Shown: positions 1-7,118 of the stretch, piece after piece
Position numbering within the stretch: position 1 is the first letter of the stretch
Layout of the letters: every line of letters begins with the position of its first letter
Assembly: GCA_009776595.1 (NCBI GenBank)
Contig: WRNN01000023.1
Span: forward strand, 1-10,536
Origin: Clostridiales bacterium
GTDB taxonomy: Bacteria; Bacillota; Peptococcia; DRI-13; UBA5745
DNA: 10,536 bases
Direction: 5' to 3'
Program-made: the position numbers and the translations under genes
The notes under the pieces: model-generated
Database searches by the model: none
The model's input: only the letters and a program-made list of their open reading frames with translations
Told to the model about the DNA's origin: nothing

Positions 1-150
1 CTGGCGACCCTGATCCTTTTTGGCGGGGAAACCACGAAATCCTTTGCCATCGCCTTATTCGTAGGAAACGTCGCCGGCTTTTATTCCTCCGCTTTCATCG
101 CAGCAAATCTATGGATGGACTTCAGACCCAGGGGATTCGAAGCGCGGTAA
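1..150 (+). CDS. secF: Protein translocase subunit SecF, C-terminal end (partial)
   Basis: The first 49 codons of the window are open in frame 1 and end at TAA 148-150; the gene starts upstream. The peptide has the typical end of SecF: a LFGGETTKSFAIAL stretch, then a glycine-containing hydrophobic segment (VGNVAGFYSSAFIAANLW) and a short charged tail (DFRPRGFEAR). This is the last transmembrane helix region of the RND-like SecD/SecF pair, which uses the proton or sodium gradient to help complete Sec-dependent export across the inner membrane. SecD would be expected just upstream but is outside the window. A SecDF fusion cannot be excluded because only the end is visible. Confidence 0.88.
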   Translation: MATLILFGGETTKSFAIALFVGNVAGFYSSAFIAANLWMDFRPRGFEAR

Positions 151-193
151 GGAAGCCAAACGAAAGGAAACTTGCATACACGCCACAATAGAT

Positions 194-200
194 GGGAGGG
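194..200 (+). promoter_or_regulatory. Shine-Dalgarno site for the LapA-domain gene
   Basis: GGGAGGG lies seven bases before ATG 208. It decides the start: an upstream in-frame TTG at 172 would add 12 polar residues (HTRHNRWEGDY) ahead of the first membrane helix and has no such site, so ATG 208 is preferred. Confidence 0.75.
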
Positions 201-207
201 AGACTAC

Positions 208-612
208 ATGCAATTTAACTTAATTTTACTTATGATTTTTGCCATTGTGGTCGCGATTTTTGCGATTCAGAATACATTGCCTGTGATTATCCGGTTCTTG
301 TTGTGGAATGTCAATACATCTCTTGTCATTGTGATTCTGGTATCTGTGGCAGCCGGCGCCCTTATGATGTTTTTGGTCGACTTCACAAAGAGGCTCAGCT
401 TAAACAAAGAGCGCAAAGAACAAAACAGGCAGATCGCCGCATTGACGAAAGAAATAGAAACCATGCAAAAGACGCTGCCGGCGTCCGGCAATCCCTTGGG
501 CAGCGGCAAGTCTGCGGCAGTTGTGCAGGAGACCGGTTCCGCCCGGGAAGCGGAAGCGCCGTTGCCGGGTGAAGAAAGGCCTCTGACAGAGAAAGAGAAT
601 GACAAGGAATAA
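208..612 (+). CDS. LapA-domain (DUF1049) small inner-membrane protein
   Basis: This encodes a 134-residue protein with two hydrophobic helices, about residues 3-20 and 37-57. Between them is the family's conserved loop, QNTLPVIIRFLLW, at 21-33. After helix 2 comes a charged stretch (61-90) likely to form a coiled coil, then a low-complexity Ala/Glu/Pro-rich tail. This matches LapA/YciS-type proteins. In E. coli, LapA acts with LapB in controlling LpxC and lipopolysaccharide synthesis, but no lapB is visible here and the role in this organism is unproven. The tail is longer than in the roughly 100-residue E. coli protein. The gene lies between secF and recJ, and its last 14 bases overlap the recJ start, so recJ is probably translationally coupled to it. 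The family call is firm, the function is not. Confidence 0.8.
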   Translation: MQFNLILLMIFAIVVAIFAIQNTLPVIIRFLLWNVNTSLVIVILVSVAAGALMMFLVDFTKRLSLNKERKEQNRQIAALTKEIETMQKTLPASGNPLGSGKSAAVVQETGSAREAEAPLPGEERPLTEKENDKE

Positions 613-3600
613 CATCTGGCATATTGATCAAGACGCCTCCGCGCTGGGCGCACAACCTATACCGCCTCTTGGCCTCATGCCCCTGACCGCGTCGCTGCTC
701 AGGCTGAGGGGGATTTCTAAAGCGGAAGACCAGCTTGATTTCCTGCGGCAAAAGGACCTGGGGGATTTGTCGGATTTTTGGCGGCTGCCGGATATGGCGG
801 CAGGGGTAAAGGCCGTCAGGCAAGCCGTCGAAGACGGCAAGAAAATTTGGATATACGGCGATTATGACGCCGACGGAATGACCGCTACCGCCTTGTTATG
901 GAAAGCATTAGCCGCATTAGGCTGCAAGGCGGATTATTATATCCCGGATCGCCTCAAGGAGGGATACGGGCTGCATAAGGAAGCCATATCCCATATCAAA
1001 GGGCGGGGCGCGGAGTTTCTGATTACGGTAGATTGCGGCGTTTCCTCTGTCGAAGAAGCGGCGCTGGCCCGCAGCCTGGGAATGCCGATGGTAATCACAG
1101 ACCATCACCGGCCTCCGCAGGTCCTGCCGGATGTCCTGGCTTTGATCAATCCGGAATTAATGGATAGCCCCGGCGCCAGCCGCGGAATGTCCGGCGCCGG
1201 CGTCGCTTTTGCTTTCTCCCGCTGCCTGCTTCAGGATTTCGGCCGCGAAGAAGATATGACAGATTTTCTCCAATTGGCGGCTATCGGTACCCTTGCCGAC
1301 GGAATGCCTTTGGCCGGGGATAACCGGATACTCACCTCTCTCGGCTTGGAGCTGATGAACCGCAGCCCGCTGCCGGGTATCCGGGCGATGGCGGCGCAGG
1401 GGGGATTGGAAGGTAAAACCATCCGCGAAAACCATATCAGTTTCCATTTCGCGCCACGGCTGAATGCCGCCGGCCGACTGGACGACCCGGCTCTGGGGTT
1501 GCGGCTTCTGCTGGCGGAGGACCTGCCCTCCGCCCGTCCTTATGCGTCGAGGCTTGCGGCAATCAATCAGCAGCGACAAGAACTGGAAGGCCTGATTAAC
1601 GGGGAGATCGCGGACAGGCTGGAGGAAGATCCGGCGCTGGCTGCCGGCCCTGTGCTGATTCTGGAGGGGGAAGACTGGCATCCGGGCGTTATCGGTATCT
1701 GTGCGGCCAGACTGATGGATAAATACCACAAACCGGCGATACTGGTCTCCTTTACCGGAGACACGGGCAGGGGCAGCGGCAGGAGCCTTCCGGGGTATCC
1801 GATTTATGAAGCTTTATCACAAGCCGCCCATCTGCTTCCGGCATTCGGCGGTCACGCGCTGGCTTGCGGCTTTCAAATCCACAGAAAGGATTTGGACAGC
1901 CTGCGCGGAATCATGGAAGACTATGCGCTGCAGCATTGGGATAAGGCGCAGGCGGAGACGGAAGCAATCCGGAGGGCGGACCTTCTGGTCGCCTTAGAGC
2001 AACTGACGCCGGCAGCCATGGAAGATTTGGAAAGGCTGGCCCCCTTTGGCGCGGAAAATCCGAGGCCGGTGCTGGTACTCCCCGCGATGCGGCTTGCGGA
2101 GCTCAGGCCCATGGGCCAGGAAAAGCGTCATTATCAATTATTCTTTCAAACTTCTCAGATGCAGGGAAAAAAGCAAAGTCTAATGGCGATTGCCTTTTCT
2201 TTGGAAGATACCATTTTTCTGCCGCGGACCGGAGCGTGTTATGACCTGCTGTTCAGCCCGGAAATGAACGAGTGGCAAGGCAGGACTTCCGTACAAATTC
2301 TGCTGAAGGATCTGCGATTAAGCGATGGGGAAACGGCGGCGGAGGATAGCGGCGCCGGGGAAGCCGGGCCCGTGGATTGGGAAGCATACCGAAGCGACAT
2401 ACTGGGCGGCCATGCCTATCGCGAAAAGCAGATCGAGGCGCTGAACGCTTTGTCGGCAGGCAAAAACACGCTGCTGCTGATGGCTACCGGCAGGGGGAAG
2501 ACAGCCGTGTTCCAGACGGCCATCGCCGCATTGGGAAAGGAAAAAATCAGCATTGTCCTCTATCCTTTGCGTTCTTTAGCCAGGGACCAGATGAACCGCA
2601 TGGAGAGGGTACTCCAACCCCTGGGCATTCAGAGCTTTCTGGCTTGGGGCGGCCTGGATCACTGGGAGAAACGTGCTTTTTTTAATAATCTGTACCAGGG
2701 AAGAATCCGGTTGGTGATCAGCACAGCGGAATTTTTGCAATCCCATCTGGATAAATTTCTCCCTATCGCGGAACGGATAGGCTTATTCGTAGTGGACGAA
2801 GCCCATCATTTGGGCGCGGGAAACCGGCAATCCTACAAAGATTTACAGAAGACATGGAAAAAACTGGGAATCCCGCTCTTCTTAGCGACAACAGCGACCG
2901 CGGAAGACGCCTGCGCGGAAAAAATCATCCATGATTTCGGGATCGGCGCCCTTGTCGCGGAGGAGCATTGCCGTGAGAACCTGGCTGTGCAGGATGCGAG
3001 AGGCGGCAGCAGAGAGGATAAGCTTGCCTATCTCCTGCAGGTGATCCGGCAGGACCGGAAGATGATCATTTATGTCAATAGCCGGGCGCTTACGGAAGAA
3101 TTATCACGGACTTTGCAGGACAATCTGCCATGGATGAAGAATACAATTGGCTATTATCACGGCGGATTGCTGCCGGAAGAACGGCAGGAGGCGGAGAAAG
3201 CCTTTCTCAGCGGCGCGTACCGGGTATTGGTCAGCACCAGCGCCTTCGGGGAAGGGGCGGATATCCCGGACATCCGCGACGTGGCGCTCTATCATCTTTG
3301 TTTCTCGGAGGCGGAGTACAATCAGCTGTCCGGCAGAGCGGGAAGGGACGGAAAGCCTGCCTTTATCCATTTGCTCTATGACAAAAAGGACCTCGAACTA
3401 AACCGGCTCCTGCTGCGGGAAGAAGCGCCGGATCGAAGCAACCTGGGCAGCTTCTATCTGCTTCTCCGGGAAAAAGCAGCCCGCGCCAACCCCTTGGATA
3501 TCTCAGACGAAATCCTGGCGGAGGAGATGACGAAGCGGGGCTTTACCGGCTTTACTGCCGTAACGGCAGGCTATTGCCTGGGTATACTGGAGGAAATCGC

Positions 3601-3826
3601 CTTACTTCTCAGAGAAGAAGAAAACGGGCGGCGCCTTATCCATCTGGCCCCTCCTCCGCCGGCAAAACTGGACCTGAACCAGTCTTCCCTGTATAAGGAA
3701 GGCAAGAAGAATACCCTTCTCTTTGAAGAATACGCCGCGTTTGCGTTTTCTTCAGACCTCTCAGCGTTACTCGCAGGTATCAATCGCCCGATCCTGCCGG
3801 AAAGGAGGCGCTCCCTTGACGGATGA
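599..3826 (+). CDS. recJ: RecJ single-stranded-DNA exonuclease fused to a RecQ-like SF2 helicase
   Basis: The 1075-residue protein has two enzymes in one chain. The N-terminal half is a complete RecJ, a 5'-3' ssDNA exonuclease of RecFOR recombination and base-excision and mismatch repair. It has DHH motif I YGDYDADG (86-93), VDCG (144-147), TDHH (167-170), LADG (232-235), DHHA1 motifs RGSGRS (391-396) and FGGHALACGF (416-425), and an OB-like region to about 573. An acidic, glycine-rich linker (574-592) leads to a helicase: Walker A ATGRGKT (629-635), DEAH (733-736), TTATA (764-768), motif IV-like IIYVNSR (823-829), motif V STSAFGEGADIP (879-890) and motif VI QLSGRAGRDG (909-918). The tail (940-1075) has one cysteine, so there is no RecQ-type zinc site and no clear HRDC domain. 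Ordinary RecJ is about 570-770 residues. ATG 599 has only a weak purine-rich site and overlaps the upstream gene by 14 nt. No stop or frameshift interrupts the fusion. Confidence 0.93.
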   Translation: MTRNNIWHIDQDASALGAQPIPPLGLMPLTASLLRLRGISKAEDQLDFLRQKDLGDLSDFWRLPDMAAGVKAVRQAVEDGKKIWIYGDYDADGMTATALLWKALAALGCKADYYIPDRLKEGYGLHKEAISHIKGRGAEFLITVDCGVSSVEEAALARSLGMPMVITDHHRPPQVLPDVLALINPELMDSPGASRGMSGAGVAFAFSRCLLQDFGREEDMTDFLQLAAIGTLADGMPLAGDNRILTSLGLELMNRSPLPGIRAMAAQGGLEGKTIRENHISFHFAPRLNAAGRLDDPALGLRLLLAEDLPSARPYASRLAAINQQRQELEGLINGEIADRLEEDPALAAGPVLILEGEDWHPGVIGICAARLMDKYHKPAILVSFTGDTGRGSGRSLPGYPIYEALSQAAHLLPAFGGHALACGFQIHRKDLDSLRGIMEDYALQHWDKAQAETEAIRRADLLVALEQLTPAAMEDLERLAPFGAENPRPVLVLPAMRLAELRPMGQEKRHYQLFFQTSQMQGKKQSLMAIAFSLEDTIFLPRTGACYDLLFSPEMNEWQGRTSVQILLKDLRLSDGETAAEDSGAGEAGPVDWEAYRSDILGGHAYREKQIEALNALSAGKNTLLLMATGRGKTAVFQTAIAALGKEKISIVLYPLRSLARDQMNRMERVLQPLGIQSFLAWGGLDHWEKRAFFNNLYQGRIRLVISTAEFLQSHLDKFLPIAERIGLFVVDEAHHLGAGNRQSYKDLQKTWKKLGIPLFLATTATAEDACAEKIIHDFGIGALVAEEHCRENLAVQDARGGSREDKLAYLLQVIRQDRKMIIYVNSRALTEELSRTLQDNLPWMKNTIGYYHGGLLPEERQEAEKAFLSGAYRVLVSTSAFGEGADIPDIRDVALYHLCFSEAEYNQLSGRAGRDGKPAFIHLLYDKKDLELNRLLLREEAPDRSNLGSFYLLLREKAARANPLDISDEILAEEMTKRGFTGFTAVTAGYCLGILEEIALLLREEENGRRLIHLAPPPPAKLDLNQSSLYKEGKKNTLLFEEYAAFAFSSDLSALLAGINRPILPERRRSLDG
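3801..3808 (+). promoter_or_regulatory. Shine-Dalgarno site that sets the TTG start of rel
   Basis: AAAGGAGG, a near-perfect anti-16S match, lies inside the last codons of recJ, seven bases before TTG 3816. It supports TTG 3816 over an in-frame ATG at 3723, which would add 31 residues lying wholly inside recJ and unlike any Rel N-terminus. The TTG probably tempers expression while the strong site compensates. Confidence 0.85.
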
Positions 3827-6038
3827 ATTATTGTTAGAAGAGCGGGAATCCGTGGATTGGCTGAAATCGAAATACCCGAATCCCATCGAATCGGATCTGA
3901 TTCAAAGGGCTTATGATTACGCCTATGAAGCGCATAAGTTTCAATTGCGCAAGACGGGCGCCATGTATATCACCCACTGCCTGTCGGTAGCCTGTATTCT
4001 GGCGGATATGGGCCTGGACGCCGCTTCGGTCTGCGCGGGCCTTCTGCATGACGTTGTAGAAGACACCAGCATTACGGTGGATAACATCCGCGACTTGTTT
4101 GGTCCGGATATCGCCCTGATCGTCGACGGCGTGACAAAGCTGAGCAAACTGGAGGTGGGCTCCAAGGCCGAGCGGCAGGCGGAAAGCTTTCGTAAAATGT
4201 TTCTGGCGATGGCAAAGGATATCCGGGTGATCCTGACCAAGCTGGCGGACCGCCTTCATAATATGCGAACTTTAGGCGTGATGCCGCCGCAGAAACAACG
4301 GGATATCTCAAAGGAAACCATGGAAATTTACGCGCCCCTGGCGCATCGGCTGGGTATTTTCGGATTGAAGAACGAACTGGAAGACCTGGCTTTGCTTTAT
4401 CTGGACCATGAAAAATACAGCTATATCCGGGACAGGCTGGCGAATCTGCAGGTGGAGAGGGAAGCCTATATCGACGAAGTGATCGCGATCATAAAGGAGA
4501 AACTGGAAGAAGTCAACATTGCGTCGGAAATCACGGGAAGGCCCAAACACTATCACAGCATTTATAAAAAAATGATCGCCCAGAAAAAAGATATCGATGA
4601 GATCTACGACCTGGTTGCCGTACGGATCATTGTAAAAACCGTGCAGGATTGCTACGCCGTCCTGGGTATCATCCATACCATCTGGAAGCCGATTCCCGGG
4701 CGCTTCAAAGATTTTGTCGCCATGCCGAAGGAAAATATGTACCAGTCCATTCATACGACGGTGATGGGGGAGAAAGGCGAACCTTTCGAAATCCAAATCC
4801 GTACCGAAGAAATGCACAGGGTCGCCGAATACGGCATAGCCGCCCACTGGGTTTATAAAGAAGGCGCAGAGAAGGAATATGACCAGTATTTTGAATGGCT
4901 GCGCCAGAGCCTGGAGTGGCAGTCCGAGGTCAAGGATACGGATGAATACTTCGAGATGCTGAAACTGGAATTGTTTCAGGATATCGTGTTCGTCTTTACG
5001 CCAAGAGGCGACGTGATGGAAATGCCGCTGGGATCGACGGCGCTGGACTTTGCTTACCGGGTGCATTCCGATATCGGCCACCGTTGTGTCGGGAGTAAGG
5101 TGAACGGAAGAATCGTTACGCTGGATTATGAACTGGTAAGCGGCGATATTGTGGAAATCCTGACTTCGAAATACGCCAGCCCGAAGCGGGACTGGTTGAA
5201 TATCGTCCGGACCTCCAACGCCCGAAGCAAGATCAGGAGCTGGTTCAACAAAGAGCGCCGGGGCGACAATCTGGAAAAAGGCAGGGAAATGTACGAACAG
5301 GCCATCGCGAAATCCGGCATGGACGGAAAGGAGCTGCAGAAGGGGGACGCCGTGATCGGCATCGCCAAACGTTTCGGCTGCGCAACGATGGACGATTTAA
5401 TGATTTCCCTTGGCGACGGCAGCGTGGCGCTCAATACGCTGATCAGCCGGATCAAGGAGGAGTATTTCAAAAATATCCTGCCGGTGCTCAGCGACGAGGA
5501 AATAGAAGAGAAAGCCAACGAAAAAGGCGCGAAAGCGGAAAAGAAACAGAAAAAGAGCGACGGAAAATCCTCCAACGGCATTTTTATACACGGTGTGGAC
5601 AATGTCATGACGCGATTGTCCCATTGCTGCAATCCGCTGCCGGGGGACGCGATTATCGGCTATATCACCCGCGGAAAAGGCGTTTCGATTCATCGCCTGG
5701 ACTGCTCCAATGCCAAAATCTATATGCGGGATGAACAGAGCCGCATACTGGAAGTGGAATGGGACGCCGGCCTGATGGGGACCTTCACTTCGGAACTGGA
5801 GATTGAAGCCAGGGACCGCAGCAGGCTGACCACGGATATCCTGACGACGATTGCGGACATCCATGTGCCGATCTACGCCATACATTCCCGGGGCGGAAAG
5901 AACGGCGTCGCGATGACCAACCTGAAAGTGGAAATCAAGAATCTGGATCATTTAGAGTATGTCATGGAACGCATCGCGCGGGTGAAGGACGTTACCGCGG
6001 TACACCGCGTAGTGCCCGGAAAAGAGAGTTTCGCATGA
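3816..6038 (+). CDS. rel: Bifunctional (p)ppGpp synthetase/hydrolase (Rel/SpoT, long RSH)
   Basis: This is a 740-residue stringent-response enzyme, the usual length for a long RSH. It transfers pyrophosphate from ATP to GDP or GTP on stalled ribosomes and also hydrolyses the alarmone. The hydrolase domain (about 25-190) has an intact metal site: H54, HD at 78-79 followed by VVED, and LADRLHNM (143-150). The synthetase domain (about 230-345) has YHSIYKKM (246-253), GRFKDF (295-300) and YQSIHTTV (309-316). The RFKD form of the RXKD/EXDD motif is the one seen in bifunctional enzymes, whereas E. coli RelA has EFDD. A TGS domain follows (about 388-450), then a helical region with a lysine-rich linker (565-586), the zinc-finger/CC domain (HCCNPLPGD 603-611, C630) and a C-terminal ACT domain (about 655-735). 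It overlaps recJ by 11 nt and dtd by 4 nt. In many Firmicutes apt precedes rel; here recJ does. Confidence 0.96.
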   Translation: MTDELLLEERESVDWLKSKYPNPIESDLIQRAYDYAYEAHKFQLRKTGAMYITHCLSVACILADMGLDAASVCAGLLHDVVEDTSITVDNIRDLFGPDIALIVDGVTKLSKLEVGSKAERQAESFRKMFLAMAKDIRVILTKLADRLHNMRTLGVMPPQKQRDISKETMEIYAPLAHRLGIFGLKNELEDLALLYLDHEKYSYIRDRLANLQVEREAYIDEVIAIIKEKLEEVNIASEITGRPKHYHSIYKKMIAQKKDIDEIYDLVAVRIIVKTVQDCYAVLGIIHTIWKPIPGRFKDFVAMPKENMYQSIHTTVMGEKGEPFEIQIRTEEMHRVAEYGIAAHWVYKEGAEKEYDQYFEWLRQSLEWQSEVKDTDEYFEMLKLELFQDIVFVFTPRGDVMEMPLGSTALDFAYRVHSDIGHRCVGSKVNGRIVTLDYELVSGDIVEILTSKYASPKRDWLNIVRTSNARSKIRSWFNKERRGDNLEKGREMYEQAIAKSGMDGKELQKGDAVIGIAKRFGCATMDDLMISLGDGSVALNTLISRIKEEYFKNILPVLSDEEIEEKANEKGAKAEKKQKKSDGKSSNGIFIHGVDNVMTRLSHCCNPLPGDAIIGYITRGKGVSIHRLDCSNAKIYMRDEQSRILEVEWDAGLMGTFTSELEIEARDRSRLTTDILTTIADIHVPIYAIHSRGGKNGVAMTNLKVEIKNLDHLEYVMERIARVKDVTAVHRVVPGKESFA

Positions 6039-6478
6039 AAGCGGTAATCCAGCGCGTAAAATCCGCTTCTGTCAGAGTGGATCATGAGATAAAAGGGCAA
6101 ATCGGCCCCGGGCTTGCCGTGTTGCTGGGCGTGGGAGAAGAGGACCAATACGAAGACCTGGTTTATATGCTGGATAAGCTGCCGGGCTTGCGCATCTTCG
6201 GGGATGAAAGCGGCAAAATGAACCTCTCCCTCACGGACGTTGGAGGGGCGGTGTTGGTTGTGTCCCAGTTTACGCTATATGCGGATACCAGCAGAGGCCG
6301 GCGCCCGGGCTACAGCCGGGCCGCAAAGCCCGATAAGGCAAAGCAGTTTTATGACGACTTTATCGACGGGCTCCGGAAGAAAGGGATCCCTACGGAAAGC
6401 GGCGTTTTTCAGGCGCATATGGAAGTGGAATTAGTCAACGACGGCCCGGTTACCATCATTCTGGAAAGCAAAACCTAA
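6035..6478 (+). CDS. dtd: D-aminoacyl-tRNA deacylase (DTD)
   Basis: The 147-residue protein is the full family length. DTD hydrolyses D-amino acids (and glycine on tRNA-Ala) from mischarged tRNAs in the cytoplasm, a chiral proofreading step. The two signature motifs are intact: SQFTL (77-81) and NDGPVT (135-140), the latter carrying the cross-subunit Gly-cisPro that excludes L-amino acids. The N-terminus MKAVIQRVKSASV is typical. The ATG overlaps the rel stop in an ATGA arrangement, indicating translational coupling. The rel-dtd pairing is widespread in Firmicutes. Nothing is unusual in the sequence. Confidence 0.95.
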   Translation: MKAVIQRVKSASVRVDHEIKGQIGPGLAVLLGVGEEDQYEDLVYMLDKLPGLRIFGDESGKMNLSLTDVGGAVLVVSQFTLYADTSRGRRPGYSRAAKPDKAKQFYDDFIDGLRKKGIPTESGVFQAHMEVELVNDGPVTIILESKT

Positions 6479-6494
6479 AGAGGGGGATCCGCTC

Positions 6495-7118
6495 ATGAAA
6501 ATCACGCATTTTCCACTAGGCCCTATCGGCACCAACTGCTATATTCTCCATGATCCGGAGGAAGAGGAGTGCATCCTCATCGATCCCGGCGACGAGCCGG
6601 ATCGCGTTATCCGCCAACTGGACAAGCTTGGCGTCACGCCGAAGTATATCCTGATCACCCACGGGCACCCCGACCATTTCGGCGGCGTGGCGGTGATTAA
6701 GCATACCTTTCCTCAGGCGCAGGTCATGATCCATGAAGCGGATCATGAGCGGCTGGCGATACCGGGCGTGGGCAAGCCTGTCGCCGACGCCTTTCTGCGG
6801 GAAGGGGACGAAATCGTCTGCGGCAGCATGCGGCTAAAGGTGATTCATACGCCGGGGCATTCGCCGGGCGGCGTCAGTCTGTATGCGGAAGACGAAGCCT
6901 GCGTTTTTGTCGGGGATACCTTATTTCGCGCCTCCATCGGCAGGACGGATTTCCCCGGGGGGGATTATGATACATTGGAGTCTTCTATTTTGAATAAGCT
7001 CTACAAACTGCCGCCGGAGACCATTGTTTACTCCGGTCACAGCTCCTATACGCGCATAGAAGACGAGATGCTGTATAATCCCTTTATTCCCGCCGACATC
7101 AATGATCCGCCCAAATGA
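6495..7118 (+). CDS. Metallo-beta-lactamase-fold hydrolase, glyoxalase II-like
   Basis: This is a 207-residue cytoplasmic hydrolase with the binuclear metal site of the MBL fold: THGHPDH (55-61, with H56, H58, D60, H61), H122 in TPGHSPGG, D141 in VFVGDTLF and H182 near the end. It belongs to the short glyoxalase II-like/YcbL type often annotated as hydroxyacylglutathione hydrolase, but it lacks the long C-terminal glutathione-binding domain of true GloB, so the substrate is unknown. A usual GHGP-T element near the last metal ligand here reads GHSSYT: the histidine is kept and the following Gly-Pro is lost. ATG 6495 is preceded by AGAGGGGG. Its end overlaps hemZ by 4 nt. The rel-dtd-MBL-hemZ order is common in Firmicutes. 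Confidence 0.88.
   Translation: MKITHFPLGPIGTNCYILHDPEEEECILIDPGDEPDRVIRQLDKLGVTPKYILITHGHPDHFGGVAVIKHTFPQAQVMIHEADHERLAIPGVGKPVADAFLREGDEIVCGSMRLKVIHTPGHSPGGVSLYAEDEACVFVGDTLFRASIGRTDFPGGDYDTLESSILNKLYKLPPETIVYSGHSSYTRIEDEMLYNPFIPADINDPPK

Noticed and set aside
172..207. TTG 172 as the start of the LapA-domain gene
   Set aside because: The added residues are polar and precede a typical N-terminal membrane helix, while ATG 208 has a strong ribosome-binding site.
151..207. Possible promoter upstream of the LapA-domain gene (TTGCAT at 173-178)
   Set aside because: No -10 element at a proper distance can be seen, and the short gap after secF fits read-through.
1157..1729. 190-codon open frame on the minus strand
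   Set aside because: It is antisense to the conserved DHH/DHHA1 part of recJ and has no family features or start context.
3723..3815. ATG 3723 as the start of rel, adding 31 residues
   Set aside because: The extension lies inside recJ, is unlike Rel N-termini, and a near-perfect Shine-Dalgarno site points to TTG 3816.
4308..5081. 257-codon open frame on the minus strand
   Set aside because: It is antisense to the synthetase and TGS regions of rel and shows no domain; a shadow frame.
6951..6963. CCCC followed by seven G, a possible slippage or phase-variation tract in the MBL gene
   Set aside because: The tract is short, encodes the expected FPGGDYD segment and the frame is intact; ordinary coding sequence is the simpler reading.
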